From the NCBI GenBank assembly GCA_900541675.1, contig UQKU01000021.1:1-37771 (forward strand): DNA of 37,771 bases. The letters run 5' to 3'. The notes beneath the pieces were generated by a model. That model was not told the DNA's origin and made no database searches. It was given only the letters and a program-made list of their open reading frames with translations. Origin of the DNA: an uncultured Collinsella sp. GTDB lineage: Bacteria > Actinomycetota > Coriobacteriia > Coriobacteriales > Coriobacteriaceae. This document shows, piece after piece, positions 16,561-23,513 of the stretch (positions are counted from its first letter, which is position 1; each line of letters opens with the position of its first letter). Both the position numbers and the translations under genes were made by a program.

Positions 16561-18318
16561 ATGTTCGCCTCATTCCAAAAGAAGTACTTCCTATCCGATA
16601 AAGGCGTCGCCGGCGTAAAACGCGGCATTTTCTGGACCGCGCTCACCAATCTCATTACCATGGCCGGCATGGGCTTATTGTTCCTGGTCATGGCCGGTTT
16701 TGTCGAACATCTCGCCACCGGTGCCGACCTGCCGGATGCCCTGCCGATTGTGGGCGGCCTCCTGGTCTTTTCCGTGTTGCTCTTTGCCTCTAACTGGCAG
16801 CAGTATTACTACACCTACTGCATCTTTTACGAGGAGTGCGGCAAGCAGCGTATGGAGATCGCCGAGCGCTTGCGCAAGCTGCCGCTGTCGTTTTTTGGCC
16901 GTCGTGATCTGGCCGATTTAACCGAGACCATTATGGGCGACGTCCAGGCCATGGAGCACGCCTACAGCCACGTGCTGGGAGAGCTTTGGGGTGCCATCAT
17001 CGCAAGCGCCATTGTGTTCGTGGCGTCGCTGTCCTTTTGCTGGCAGCTGGCGATCGCGGCGTTTTGGGGCGTGCCCGTGGCCTTTGCCGTGCTGTATCTG
17101 ACACGCGGCCCCATGACCCCGGTGTTCGACCATGTGCGTGCCGAGAAGGTCAAGGTTACCGAGGCGATCCAGGAGACGCTCGACTGCGTGCGCGAGATCC
17201 GCGCCACCAACCAGGAGGCTCATTATCTTGAGGGGCTCAACGCCGTGATCGATGCCGAGGAGCGCGAGACCACCAAGGGCGAGCTCGCCAATGGGCTTTT
17301 GGTCAACTCCGCCTTTGCCATCCTGCGCCTGGGGATTGCCACCACGTTGGTCACGGGCGCTGCGATGGTCGCCTCCGGCCAGGTCGACTTTTTGATGATG
17401 TTTGCCTTCCTGCTTATGGTGAGCCGCATCTATGCGCCCTTTGATCAGGCGCTGATGCTGATGTCCGAGCTGTTTGCCGCCGAGTCGTCGGCCAAGCGCA
17501 TGCGTTCCATCATGGAAGAGCCCGTGGCGCGGGGCAGCGAGCAGTTTGAGCCCGTGGGCCACGATGTGGTGTTCGATCATGTGGCATTTGGCTATGGTGC
17601 GGGCGAGGACGGCCGCGCCGGCGAGAAAGTTCTTACCGATGTGAGCTTTACCGCCAAGGAAGGCGAGGTCACGGCACTGGTCGGTCCTTCGGGCTCCGGT
17701 AAGTCCACGGTGAGCCGCCTGGCCGCGCGCTTTTGGGACGCCACCGAAGGCACGGTCACCGTGGGCGGCGTGGATGTTGCGAGCGTGGATCCCGAGGTGT
17801 TGCTGCGCGACTACGCCATTGTGTTCCAAGACGTGCTGCTCTTTGACGACACGGTGATGGGAAACGTCCGTCTTGGTTGTCGCGATGCCACCGATGAGGA
17901 AGTGCTTGCTGCCGCGCGTGCCGCCAACTGCGACGAGTTTGTGAGCCGCATGCCGCAGGGCTATGACACCATGATTGGCGAGAACGGCTCCAAGCTGTCC
18001 GGCGGTGAGCGCCAGCGCATCTCCATCGCCCGCGCGCTGCTCAAAGACGCGCCGATCGTGTTGCTGGACGAGGCGACGGCGAGTTTAGATGTGGAGAACG
18101 AGACCGTGGTGCAGCAGGCGCTCTCCCGTCTGCTTGCAGGTAAGACGGTTATCGTTATTGCCCACCGTATGCGTACGGTGGAAAATGCCGACAAAATCGT
18201 TGTACTCAAGGATGGTGTGGTTGCCGAGCAGGGTACTCCGGCGCAGCTCAAGGCGGCAGGTGGAGAATTCGCCCGCATGGTGGCGCTGCAAAAGGAAGCA
18301 GCTACCTGGCAGTTGTAA
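16561..18318 (+). CDS. ABC transporter, fused membrane/ATPase half-transporter 2
   Basis: Second half-transporter, 585 residues, starting on the base after the first one's stop. The membrane domain occupies about 1-320, with intracellular-loop sequence LRKLPLSFFGRRDLADLTET. The ATPase domain has Walker A GPSGSGKST, Q-loop YAIVFQDV, signature KLSGGERQRISIARA, Walker B IVLLDEATASLD and H-loop IAHRMRT. Both ATPase sites have the catalytic Glu after Walker B (LDEAT in both halves), so neither looks degenerate. It ends just before a short hairpin and the promoter of the next operon. Confidence 0.92.
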   Translation: MFASFQKKYFLSDKGVAGVKRGIFWTALTNLITMAGMGLLFLVMAGFVEHLATGADLPDALPIVGGLLVFSVLLFASNWQQYYYTYCIFYEECGKQRMEIAERLRKLPLSFFGRRDLADLTETIMGDVQAMEHAYSHVLGELWGAIIASAIVFVASLSFCWQLAIAAFWGVPVAFAVLYLTRGPMTPVFDHVRAEKVKVTEAIQETLDCVREIRATNQEAHYLEGLNAVIDAEERETTKGELANGLLVNSAFAILRLGIATTLVTGAAMVASGQVDFLMMFAFLLMVSRIYAPFDQALMLMSELFAAESSAKRMRSIMEEPVARGSEQFEPVGHDVVFDHVAFGYGAGEDGRAGEKVLTDVSFTAKEGEVTALVGPSGSGKSTVSRLAARFWDATEGTVTVGGVDVASVDPEVLLRDYAIVFQDVLLFDDTVMGNVRLGCRDATDEEVLAAARAANCDEFVSRMPQGYDTMIGENGSKLSGGERQRISIARALLKDAPIVLLDEATASLDVENETVVQQALSRLLAGKTVIVIAHRMRTVENADKIVVLKDGVVAEQGTPAQLKAAGGEFARMVALQKEAATWQL

Positions 18319-18326
18319 GAAGGGGC

Positions 18327-18346
18327 AAAGGGACAGTCCCTTTCTC
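18327..18346 (+). terminator. Short hairpin after the ABC genes
   Basis: AAAGGGA-CAG-TCCCTTT followed by CTC. Short stem and poor T tail; a weak terminator. It contains GGACAGTCC, the first half of the core found in the composite palindromes, but lacks the rest. Confidence 0.5.
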
Positions 18347-18349
18347 ACA

Positions 18350-18378
18350 TTGACAATCGGTTACTCCGCATCGTTAAT
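18350..18378 (+). promoter_or_regulatory. Promoter of the P-type ATPase operon
   Basis: Consensus -35 TTGACA (18350-18355), 17-nt spacer, -10 GTTAAT (18373-18378). The predicted start, near 18385, falls at the left edge of the 20-bp operator palindrome. Confidence 0.7.
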
Positions 18379-18385
18379 TTTCAAA

Positions 18386-18405
18386 AGGTTAGCCATGGCT
18401 GACCT
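18386..18405. promoter_or_regulatory. 20-bp operator palindrome downstream of the -10
   Basis: AGGTTAGCCATGGCTGACCT is a dyad with a single mismatched pair, placed over the predicted transcription start, a position typical of repressor sites. Half-sites AGGTTAG resemble DtxR/IdeR boxes but with a longer centre. The core AGCCATGGCT is shared with 14670-14679. Confidence 0.65.
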
Positions 18406-18513
18406 AGATAGTTAGATAAAATTGAGATATTTCAAAAGCGTGCTCGAGCAAACTTGTTTACTCGGGTGCTGAAGCACCATGCCGCGTCCAATGCGGCAAA
18501 AGGGAGAAGCAAC

Positions 18514-18759
18514 ATGAAGAAGTCGACGTTCAATACCCTGCTTGTCGGTGGCGGTTTTCTGCTTGGCACGGCCGGCATCAAGCTGCTTACTAGCGCTCCG
18601 GTCAAGAATGCCTGCGTGCAGGGTATCGCGTGCGGCATGCGCATCAAGAACGGCTACCAGGACATGGTCGAGCAGGCCAAGGCTAATGTCGACGACATGG
18701 TTGCCGAGGCGGCCTATATCACCCAGAGCGAGGCCGCTGCTGACGAGGCAGCCGAGTAA
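18514..18759 (+). CDS. Small membrane-anchored protein paired with the P-type ATPase (DUF6110-like)
   Basis: Protein of 81 residues: one N-terminal hydrophobic helix (about 9-27, TLLVGGGFLLGTAGIKLLTS), then CVQGIACGMRIKNGYQDM, an amphipathic helix and an acidic tail rich in Glu/Asp/Ala. AAGGGAG upstream supports ATG 18514. It is co-transcribed with the downstream metal-type P-type ATPase, 18 bp away. Similar small membrane proteins lie next to such ATPases in Firmicutes, and mycobacterial PacL proteins partner CtpC-type ATPases in the same arrangement. Homology to PacL is not shown here; the comparison is by architecture only. Two cysteines in CVQGIAC might bind metal. Confidence 0.7.
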   Translation: MKKSTFNTLLVGGGFLLGTAGIKLLTSAPVKNACVQGIACGMRIKNGYQDMVEQAKANVDDMVAEAAYITQSEAAADEAAE

Positions 18760-18777
18760 CGCTCCCAGACACAAACT

Positions 18778-20853
18778 ATGAGATTCTCGATTATCAGCGA
18801 GATCCCCGGCAGGACCCGTCTTCAATTGGCGGGTCCTGTGCCAGAGAGCGATCTCGATGCACTTCTTAAGCTTGGCGGCGACATCGACGGCGTGCACAAG
18901 GTGCGCGTCTACGGCCGCATCGGCCAGATGGCACTCGAATACGACGAGTCGCGCCGCGATGCCGTGCTGGCCGCCGTCGGTGCGCTCGACGCTCAGGCCA
19001 TTGCCGACGCAAAGACGGGTTACGTGATGCAGCTTGAGCCGCGCAAGCACAAGCTCGTTATGGATCTTGCCACGCTTGTCGGCGCCCACTATGCGCGCCG
19101 ATGGTTTTTGCCCACGCCCCTGCGTGCGGTGTTTGTCGTGGCCGGTTACATGGCATTTTTGCGCGCTGCCCTTCATGAGCTGGCGCAGCCGCGCCTGACC
19201 GTTCCCGTGCTCGACGCTTCGGCCATCGGCATTTCGTTCGTCAAGCGTGATGTCGACACCGCGGGCCAGACAATGTTCCTGCTCAACGTGGGCGAGCTGC
19301 TCGAGGACTACACCCGCGCCATGAGTGAAAACGAGCTCATCAACTCGCTGCTCGATGTACCCGACAAGGCGCAAAAGGTCGTCGGCGACACCGAGGTGAG
19401 CGTTGCCGCGACCGAGCTCGAGCCCGGCGATCTGGTCGCCGTGCGCACTGGCATGTCCATTTGCATCGACGGTGTTGTCGAGCAGGGGAGCGCTATGGTC
19501 AACCAGGCGACCCTGACCGGCGAGCCGCTGGCCGTCGAGCGCAGCGTGGGCGACGACGTGTTCGCCGGTACCGTCGTGGAAGACGGCAGCATCTTGGTGC
19601 GCGTGCGCGCCAATACGGCGCAGACCAAACTGCGCTCAATCGTCTCGCTCGTGCAGACGGCCGACTCGCTCAAGTCCGAGGGCCAGTCGCATATGGAGGA
19701 CCTCGCCAACAAGATCGTCCCGTGGAACTTCCTGCTCGCGGGCCTTGTCGCTCTCACCACGCGCAGCCTTATCAAGACCTCGGCGGCGCTGATGGTCGAC
19801 TACTCGTGCGCACTCAAGCTCACGGGTTCCGTCGCCGTCATGACCGCCATGAGCGATGCCGCCAAGATGGGCGTCATGGTCAAGGGCGCGAAGTACTTTG
19901 AGTCGTTTGCCAAGGCCGATACCATTGTGTTTGATAAGACCGGCACGCTTACCGAGGCGCAGCCGCGCCTGGCTTGCGTGCTGACGACCGACGGCTGGAG
20001 CGAGGACGAGGTCCTGCGCCTTTCCGCTTGCTTGGAGGAGCATTTCCCGCATCCGGTGGCGCGTGCCGTGGTCAACGCCGCCCTCGAGCGCGGGCTCGAG
20101 CACCGCGAGCGCCATGCCGCGGTCGAGTACATCGTGGCGCACGGCATCGCTTCGTCCATCGAGGGGCGTCGCGCCATTATCGGTTCGGCGCACTTTGTAT
20201 TTGAGGACGAGGGTGCGCAGCTCGAGTCCGACATCAAGGAGCAAATCGAGCTCCAGATGCAAGGCCTGTCGCCGCTGTATCTGGCGGTCGACGGCAAGGT
20301 CGTCGGCGTGCTCGGCATCGAGGATCCGCTCAAGCCCGGCGTCCGTGAGGCCATCGCCGACCTACATGCGCTGGGCGTCAAGCATGTCGTTATGCTCACG
20401 GGCGATTCGGAGCGCACGGCCGAGCGCATTGCGCGCGAGGCGGGTGTCGACGAGTTTAAGGCCGAGCTGCTGCCCGAGGACAAGTACGCCTATGTGGAGC
20501 GCATTAAGGGTGAGGGGCGCCACGTTGCCATGGTGGGCGACGGCGTCAACGATTCGCCGGCACTCGGTTTGGCCGACGTGGGGCTGGCAATGGGTGGCGG
20601 AAGCGACATCGCCAAGGAGGTCGCCGATATCATCCTGACCGACACGGATCTGGCCGCGATCGTGCGTTTGCGCCGCATGAGCCAGGGCCTCATTGATCGT
20701 CTGACGAGCTCCTACTCTAAGGTGATGCTCACCAACTCGGCGCTGTTGGCATTGGGTATTACCGGCGTGATTACCCCGCAGACGTCGTCACTGCTGCACA
20801 ACGGCTCGACGATTGCCTACAGCCTGAGCAACGCGAAGGCTTACCTGCGTTAG
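18778..20853 (+). CDS. Heavy-metal-type P-type ATPase (P1B-like, CtpC-like)
   Basis: Membrane metal pump of 691 residues. The N-terminal about 75 residues (GRTRLQLAGP-, VRVYGRIGQMALEYDES) form a ferredoxin-like HMA-type domain without a CxxC. The actuator TGE is at 247-249, the phosphorylated Asp386 in DKTGTLT, the P1B-type His-Pro in HFPHPVARAV and the hinge GDGVNDSPAL (587 onward). The intramembrane metal motif reads YSCALKL (342-348) where copper and zinc pumps have CPC or SPC. The second Cys is kept but the proline is Ser, so the metal cannot be predicted confidently. Efflux or intracellular loading of a divalent metal is the family expectation. The palindromic operator upstream suggests metal-responsive control. 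Confidence 0.9.
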   Translation: MRFSIISEIPGRTRLQLAGPVPESDLDALLKLGGDIDGVHKVRVYGRIGQMALEYDESRRDAVLAAVGALDAQAIADAKTGYVMQLEPRKHKLVMDLATLVGAHYARRWFLPTPLRAVFVVAGYMAFLRAALHELAQPRLTVPVLDASAIGISFVKRDVDTAGQTMFLLNVGELLEDYTRAMSENELINSLLDVPDKAQKVVGDTEVSVAATELEPGDLVAVRTGMSICIDGVVEQGSAMVNQATLTGEPLAVERSVGDDVFAGTVVEDGSILVRVRANTAQTKLRSIVSLVQTADSLKSEGQSHMEDLANKIVPWNFLLAGLVALTTRSLIKTSAALMVDYSCALKLTGSVAVMTAMSDAAKMGVMVKGAKYFESFAKADTIVFDKTGTLTEAQPRLACVLTTDGWSEDEVLRLSACLEEHFPHPVARAVVNAALERGLEHRERHAAVEYIVAHGIASSIEGRRAIIGSAHFVFEDEGAQLESDIKEQIELQMQGLSPLYLAVDGKVVGVLGIEDPLKPGVREAIADLHALGVKHVVMLTGDSERTAERIAREAGVDEFKAELLPEDKYAYVERIKGEGRHVAMVGDGVNDSPALGLADVGLAMGGGSDIAKEVADIILTDTDLAAIVRLRRMSQGLIDRLTSSYSKVMLTNSALLALGITGVITPQTSSLLHNGSTIAYSLSNAKAYLR

Positions 20854-20877
20854 CAGACGTGTTCGCCCACGTTATCT

Positions 20878-20923
20878 GGCCTGCGCCCAGACGGCATTGG
20901 TGTCGTCTGGGCGCAGGCCTTTT
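20878..20923 (+). terminator. Strong terminator after the ATPase operon
   Basis: 16-bp perfect stem from GGCCTGCGCCCAGACG (20878-20893) to its complement (20904-20919), 10-nt loop, then TTTT. Confidence 0.95.
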
Positions 20924-20927
20924 GCAT

Positions 20928-20976
20928 TTGACCATTTGCTAGCTTCTCTATATAGTGTTGCTAGCGGTGCTAGCAA
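20928..20976 (+). promoter_or_regulatory. Toxin-antitoxin promoter with GCTAGC operators
   Basis: -35 TTGACC (20928-20933), 17-nt spacer, -10 TATAGT (20951-20956). TTGCTAGC occurs in the spacer (20936-20943) and again as a perfect inverted pair TTGCTAGCGGTGCTAGCAA (20958-20976) just after the -10. This fits autorepression by the antitoxin or its complex. Confidence 0.75.
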
Positions 20977-20996
20977 TTGAAGGGAGCGGGATCAAC

Positions 20997-21350
20997 GTGG
21001 GTGCTGTTAGCGGCATGGCACAGGTGAACGTTCGCGTGGATCGCCAGGTCAAGGACCATGCGGAGGAAGCGTTGCGGCTTTCGGGCGGGACACTGCCCGA
21101 GCTCATCAAAAAGGTGGTGGCCAAGGTCGCGCAGGGTGGCGGGCAGTGCGAGGAAGTGCTTGCGGCCGTCGACGACCGGCGGCAGACCGTCGCGCCCGAT
21201 ACTCCGTTCGCCGCATCATGGGCGGCGGCAGATCAGCTTTACGCGGACCTGGGCATCGCTACGTCGCCCGTATCCGACGATCGCGGTTGGGAAACAATCT
21301 ATTCCGAAGCCATGGACGAGCACTATCGCCAAAAGGGGATGATCCTGTGA
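20997..21350 (+). CDS. RelB/DinJ-like antitoxin
   Basis: Protein of 117 residues from GTG 20997 (AAGGGAG about 10 nt upstream); ATG 21015 is an alternative. The segment MAQVNVRVDRQVKDHAEEAL followed by a GxTLPELI helix is the ribbon-helix-helix signature of RelB/DinJ antitoxins. The rest (about 50-117) is a disordered-looking, acidic toxin-binding tail. The gene overlaps the toxin gene by 4 bp (GTGA), and GCTAGC dyads sit at its promoter. Pairing of a RelB-like antitoxin with a PIN rather than RelE-type toxin is uncommon but known. Confidence 0.75.
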   Translation: MGAVSGMAQVNVRVDRQVKDHAEEALRLSGGTLPELIKKVVAKVAQGGGQCEEVLAAVDDRRQTVAPDTPFAASWAAADQLYADLGIATSPVSDDRGWETIYSEAMDEHYRQKGMIL

Positions 21351-21862
21351 GCGGGGCTCCCCTCAAAATAATGGTGGATGCCAACGTATGGGTTGATTCG
21401 TTTTGCGCCGACCATGCCGAGTCGCTTGCCGCACGCGCGTTTATTGGGCAGGCGACGGAGGCGGGGGCATTGCTGTTCTTTCCGGTGCATATCGCCAAGG
21501 ACGTACTGTATGTTGTACAGCACGAACTGAAGCGCAGCGTTCTTGCCAGCGGGGGAGCGCTCGGCGAGGCTTCTGCCCGCGCGATTGGCGATGCGGCGCT
21601 GGCGTTTGTTCGGAACATGACCGAAAACGCCACGGCCGTGGGTGCAGATGCGTCGGACCTTTGGCTGGCCGACAAATACTTAGCGCTCCATCGCGATTAC
21701 GAGGACAACTTGGTACTCGCCGCATGCAAACGCGCCCAGGTTGATTACTTGGTGACCAACGATCGAAAACTGCTCGAACATGCCGATCTTGCAGCAAAGA
21801 CACCTCGTCAAATGATGCCGATTCTTGTTTTGGCCAAACGCGGCGGCACGGCTATCGGTTGA
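21347..21862 (+). CDS. PIN-domain ribonuclease toxin
   Basis: Protein of 171 residues, probably a metal-dependent RNase toxin. GTG 21347 overlaps the antitoxin stop (GTGA); the frame is open earlier but inside the antitoxin gene. The PIN signature begins at KIMVDANVWVDSF (Asp11). Further acidic residues lie in ADASDLWLADKYLALHRDYE, with DN just after, and VDYLVTNDRKLL closes the fold. This pattern corresponds to the PF13470-type PIN family. The RNA target is unknown. A hairpin follows at 21877. Confidence 0.82.
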   Translation: MSGAPLKIMVDANVWVDSFCADHAESLAARAFIGQATEAGALLFFPVHIAKDVLYVVQHELKRSVLASGGALGEASARAIGDAALAFVRNMTENATAVGADASDLWLADKYLALHRDYEDNLVLAACKRAQVDYLVTNDRKLLEHADLAAKTPRQMMPILVLAKRGGTAIG

Positions 21863-21876
21863 CGCGAGCTGTTCGC

Positions 21877-21909
21877 GGGCCCCTTGGACGACGATGCGCC
21901 AAGGGGCCC
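21877..21909. terminator. Hairpin between convergent genes
   Basis: Perfect 11-bp stem GGGCCCCTTGG / CCAAGGGGCCC with an 11-nt loop, between the toxin gene and the convergent minus-strand gene. No T tail on either side, so termination strength is uncertain. Confidence 0.6.
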
Positions 21910-21920
21910 GCGTCTGCTAT

Positions 21921-22355
21921 TTACAAAAGCTCGGCCTTGATGGTGGGACTTTCTGCGAGCTGCTCGGCTGCCTTTTCGTTGGAGCTGTCGAGTGCTGCCA
22001 GACTGCGGTAGACCCACTCGTTGACCTGGGTGTTCTTGACGCCTGCGGTCTGCATAAGGGCGCCTACCTCGCGGATTGCTGCGAACAGATCGGCCTTGGG
22101 ACCCGCGAGCTCGATCTCGATACCGTGGTAGGCGGCCACGCCGCGGTTCTCACTCACGTGGTCGATAAAGCCCTCGACGGTCTCAAGCTGCTGAGTGAGA
22201 GCTGCATCATCGTCAACGTCCAGCGCGACGAGTGCGTTCGATACCGTGAGGGCGGGATGTCCGCAGGGGACAAAGCCCTCGATGACATCCATAGCTTCGG
22301 TAATGGTTGAGCCCAGGCCTGCGAGGGCATTGACGAGTTGCTGCTTGGTATCCAT
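21921..22355 (-). CDS. Hypothetical protein, 144 residues
   Basis: Not recognised. ATG 22355 is preceded on the minus strand by AAAGGA. The protein is acidic and soluble, with no signal peptide or membrane helix. It starts with a helical segment (MDTKQQLVNALAGLGSTITE). The middle contains FVPCGHPALTVSNALVALDV and a VAAYHGIEIELAGPKADLFA strand-helix stretch, and it ends in helices (VNEWVYRSLAALDS). The conserved-looking PCGHP could be a metal or active site, but there is no other support. It stands alone between the toxin gene and tmRNA. Confidence 0.7.
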   Translation of the reverse strand: MDTKQQLVNALAGLGSTITEAMDVIEGFVPCGHPALTVSNALVALDVDDDAALTQQLETVEGFIDHVSENRGVAAYHGIEIELAGPKADLFAAIREVGALMQTAGVKNTQVNEWVYRSLAALDSSNEKAAEQLAESPTIKAELL

Positions 22356-22594
22356 AACGGTCCTTTCGACGGGTCAATTTTGCTTGGCGAAAATATACGT
22401 GACGCGATCGGTAACAAAAGTGCGAAGTGCGGCGCACATTGGGGTCTTCACAGCTCGTGCATAGAACAGCTGTCCGCTTTCAGAACGTGGTAAGATAACA
22501 CTCCACAAGCGGGGCTCGCCCCGTATGTTCCTTGAAAAGTCGACGGTTATCGGGTGTTTGCAGGCCCGATACCATCCAGACTTTCCCAACATTC

Positions 22595-22958
22595 GGGGGC
22601 GACTGGTTTCGACACGATAGCTCTGAGAGAGGAAGCAAGCCGAGGTCTCCTCGCCTCGTTAAACAGGGGTACCGTCAAATTGAATTGACAACAACTCTTC
22701 TTTTGAGCCTATGGCTCTCGCTGCTTAATTTATAGCGGCGCGTCAACCCGGTGATTTCCCCGACACCGGTGCGACGTCATGTTAGGGGAATGCTCCTGCG
22801 CACGTAATCGGTATGGCGCAGGCTAAGATCGAACCGGTTGGGATGCTGCGAGCGTGTCGCTGCGCGCAAAGCGTCCGAGACTAAACCAGCGACTGAGCTT
22901 GGAGATGCCAATCAGGGGGCTTTCGTGGACCGGAGTTCGATTCTCCGCGCCTCCACCA
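22595..22958 (+). ncRNA. ssrA: Transfer-messenger RNA
   Basis: Ribosome-rescue RNA of 364 nt. The 5' end GGGGGCGACTGGTTTCGACA is the usual tmRNA start, and GGGGGCG pairs with CGCCTCC before ACCA at the 3' end (one G-U pair). The T-arm GGAGTTCGATTCTCC is intact. The tag frame at 22687-22728 reads DNNSSFEPMALAA then TAA; the C-terminal ALAA is the standard protease recognition end. The resume codon is probably GAC 22687, since an in-frame TGA lies two codons before it. CCA is encoded. A strong terminator follows 10 nt later. Confidence 0.96.
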
Positions 22959-22967
22959 ATAGTTACA

Positions 22968-22999
22968 GGCAGGTAGATATTCGTATCTACCTGCCTTTT
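22968..22999 (+). terminator. tmRNA terminator
   Basis: GGCAGGTAGATA-TTCG-TATCTACCTGCC, a perfect 12-bp stem with a stable UUCG tetraloop, followed by TTTT. Confidence 0.95.
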
Positions 23000-23014
23000 C
23001 ATTTCTAGCCCGTA

Positions 23015-23061
23015 CCGCGGAGAATCGAACTCTGTGCAGGGCGCGAGCGTAAAGAAAACGC
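23015..23061. repeat. 47-bp repeat, copy A, carrying an inverted tmRNA 3'-end fragment
   Basis: Matches 23226-23272 at 45 of 47 positions. Its CGCGGAGAATCGAACTC (23016-23032) is the exact reverse complement of the tmRNA T-arm/acceptor segment 22933-22949. A short hairpin AAAACGC-GTAA-GCGTTTT begins at 23055. Confidence 0.85.
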
Positions 23062-23137
23062 GTAAGCGTTTTTAGCCCGCGGGCGAGGACGCCGGCAGGC
23101 GGCCGAAGCCGGTGCGTGTTCGCGAAGCAAACACGCG

Positions 23138-23149
23138 GATTCTCCGCGC
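23138..23149 (+). repeat. 12-bp direct copy of the tmRNA 3' segment
   Basis: GATTCTCCGCGC equals tmRNA 22939-22950 in the same orientation, and forms an 11-bp inverted repeat with 23016-23026. Short, so chance plays a larger role than for the 47-bp copies. Confidence 0.55.
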
Positions 23150-23225
23150 AAAGCCCCAACCCAAAACAGATGTGCTGCCGATGGTATTTCAGCTAGCCAT
23201 GCCCAGCACCAACGGATTCCCCCAC

Positions 23226-23272
23226 CCGCGGAGAATCGAACTCTATGCAGGGCGCGGGCGTAAAGAAAACGC
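23226..23272. repeat. 47-bp repeat, copy B
   Basis: Second copy of the 23015-23061 repeat with two substitutions, same orientation, 211 bp apart. It carries the same inverted 17-nt tmRNA 3' fragment. Confidence 0.85.
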
Positions 23273-23288
23273 CTCAGTGACGCAGAGT

Positions 23289-23430
23289 GGGACGCGCTTT
23301 CCCAATGGCAGCCCAGGCGGAAAGCCCATCCCGGAATCCGCGCTCAGAACGGGTCGCGCTTTCCCAACGGCGGTCCAAACGGAAAGCGCATCCCGGAATC
23401 CCGCCTCCAACTGGGGCGCACTTTCCGCTG
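23289..23430. repeat. 62-bp tandem repeat, about 2.3 copies, noncoding
   Basis: Units begin GGGACGCGC (23289), GGGTCGCGC (23351) and GGGGCGCAC (23413), exactly 62 bp apart. Each unit has CGCTTTCC or CACTTTCC, and unit 2 can form GCGCTTTCC / GGAAAGCGC; both full units contain CATCCCGGAATCC. It fills the space before the patatin-like gene. No coding potential was recognised. Confidence 0.8.
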
Positions 23431-23513
23431 CACCTGCCGCCTCGAAAAACCTGCGCGCCCTCCATTCCAAAACTGGGTAGAAGAAAGCCAAAACGCAATC
23501 GCAGGAGGTCAAT

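Noticed and set aside
16561..18318. Degenerate ATPase site in the ABC heterodimer
   Set aside because: Both halves keep the Walker A lysine, LSGGE signature, Walker B glutamate and switch histidine.
18327..18346. Third copy of the composite-palindrome core
   Set aside because: Only GGACAGTCC is shared, itself a short palindrome within AAAGGGACAGTCCCTTT; the second core block and inner hairpin are absent.
23289..23430. CRISPR array
   Set aside because: The 62-bp units are contiguous tandem repeats without distinct spacers, and no cas gene is in the window.
23000..23513. tRNA gene or coding region after tmRNA
   Set aside because: The T-arm-like GTTCGATTC pieces have no matching acceptor, D or anticodon arms, and the open frames there are repeat-derived with no family resemblance.
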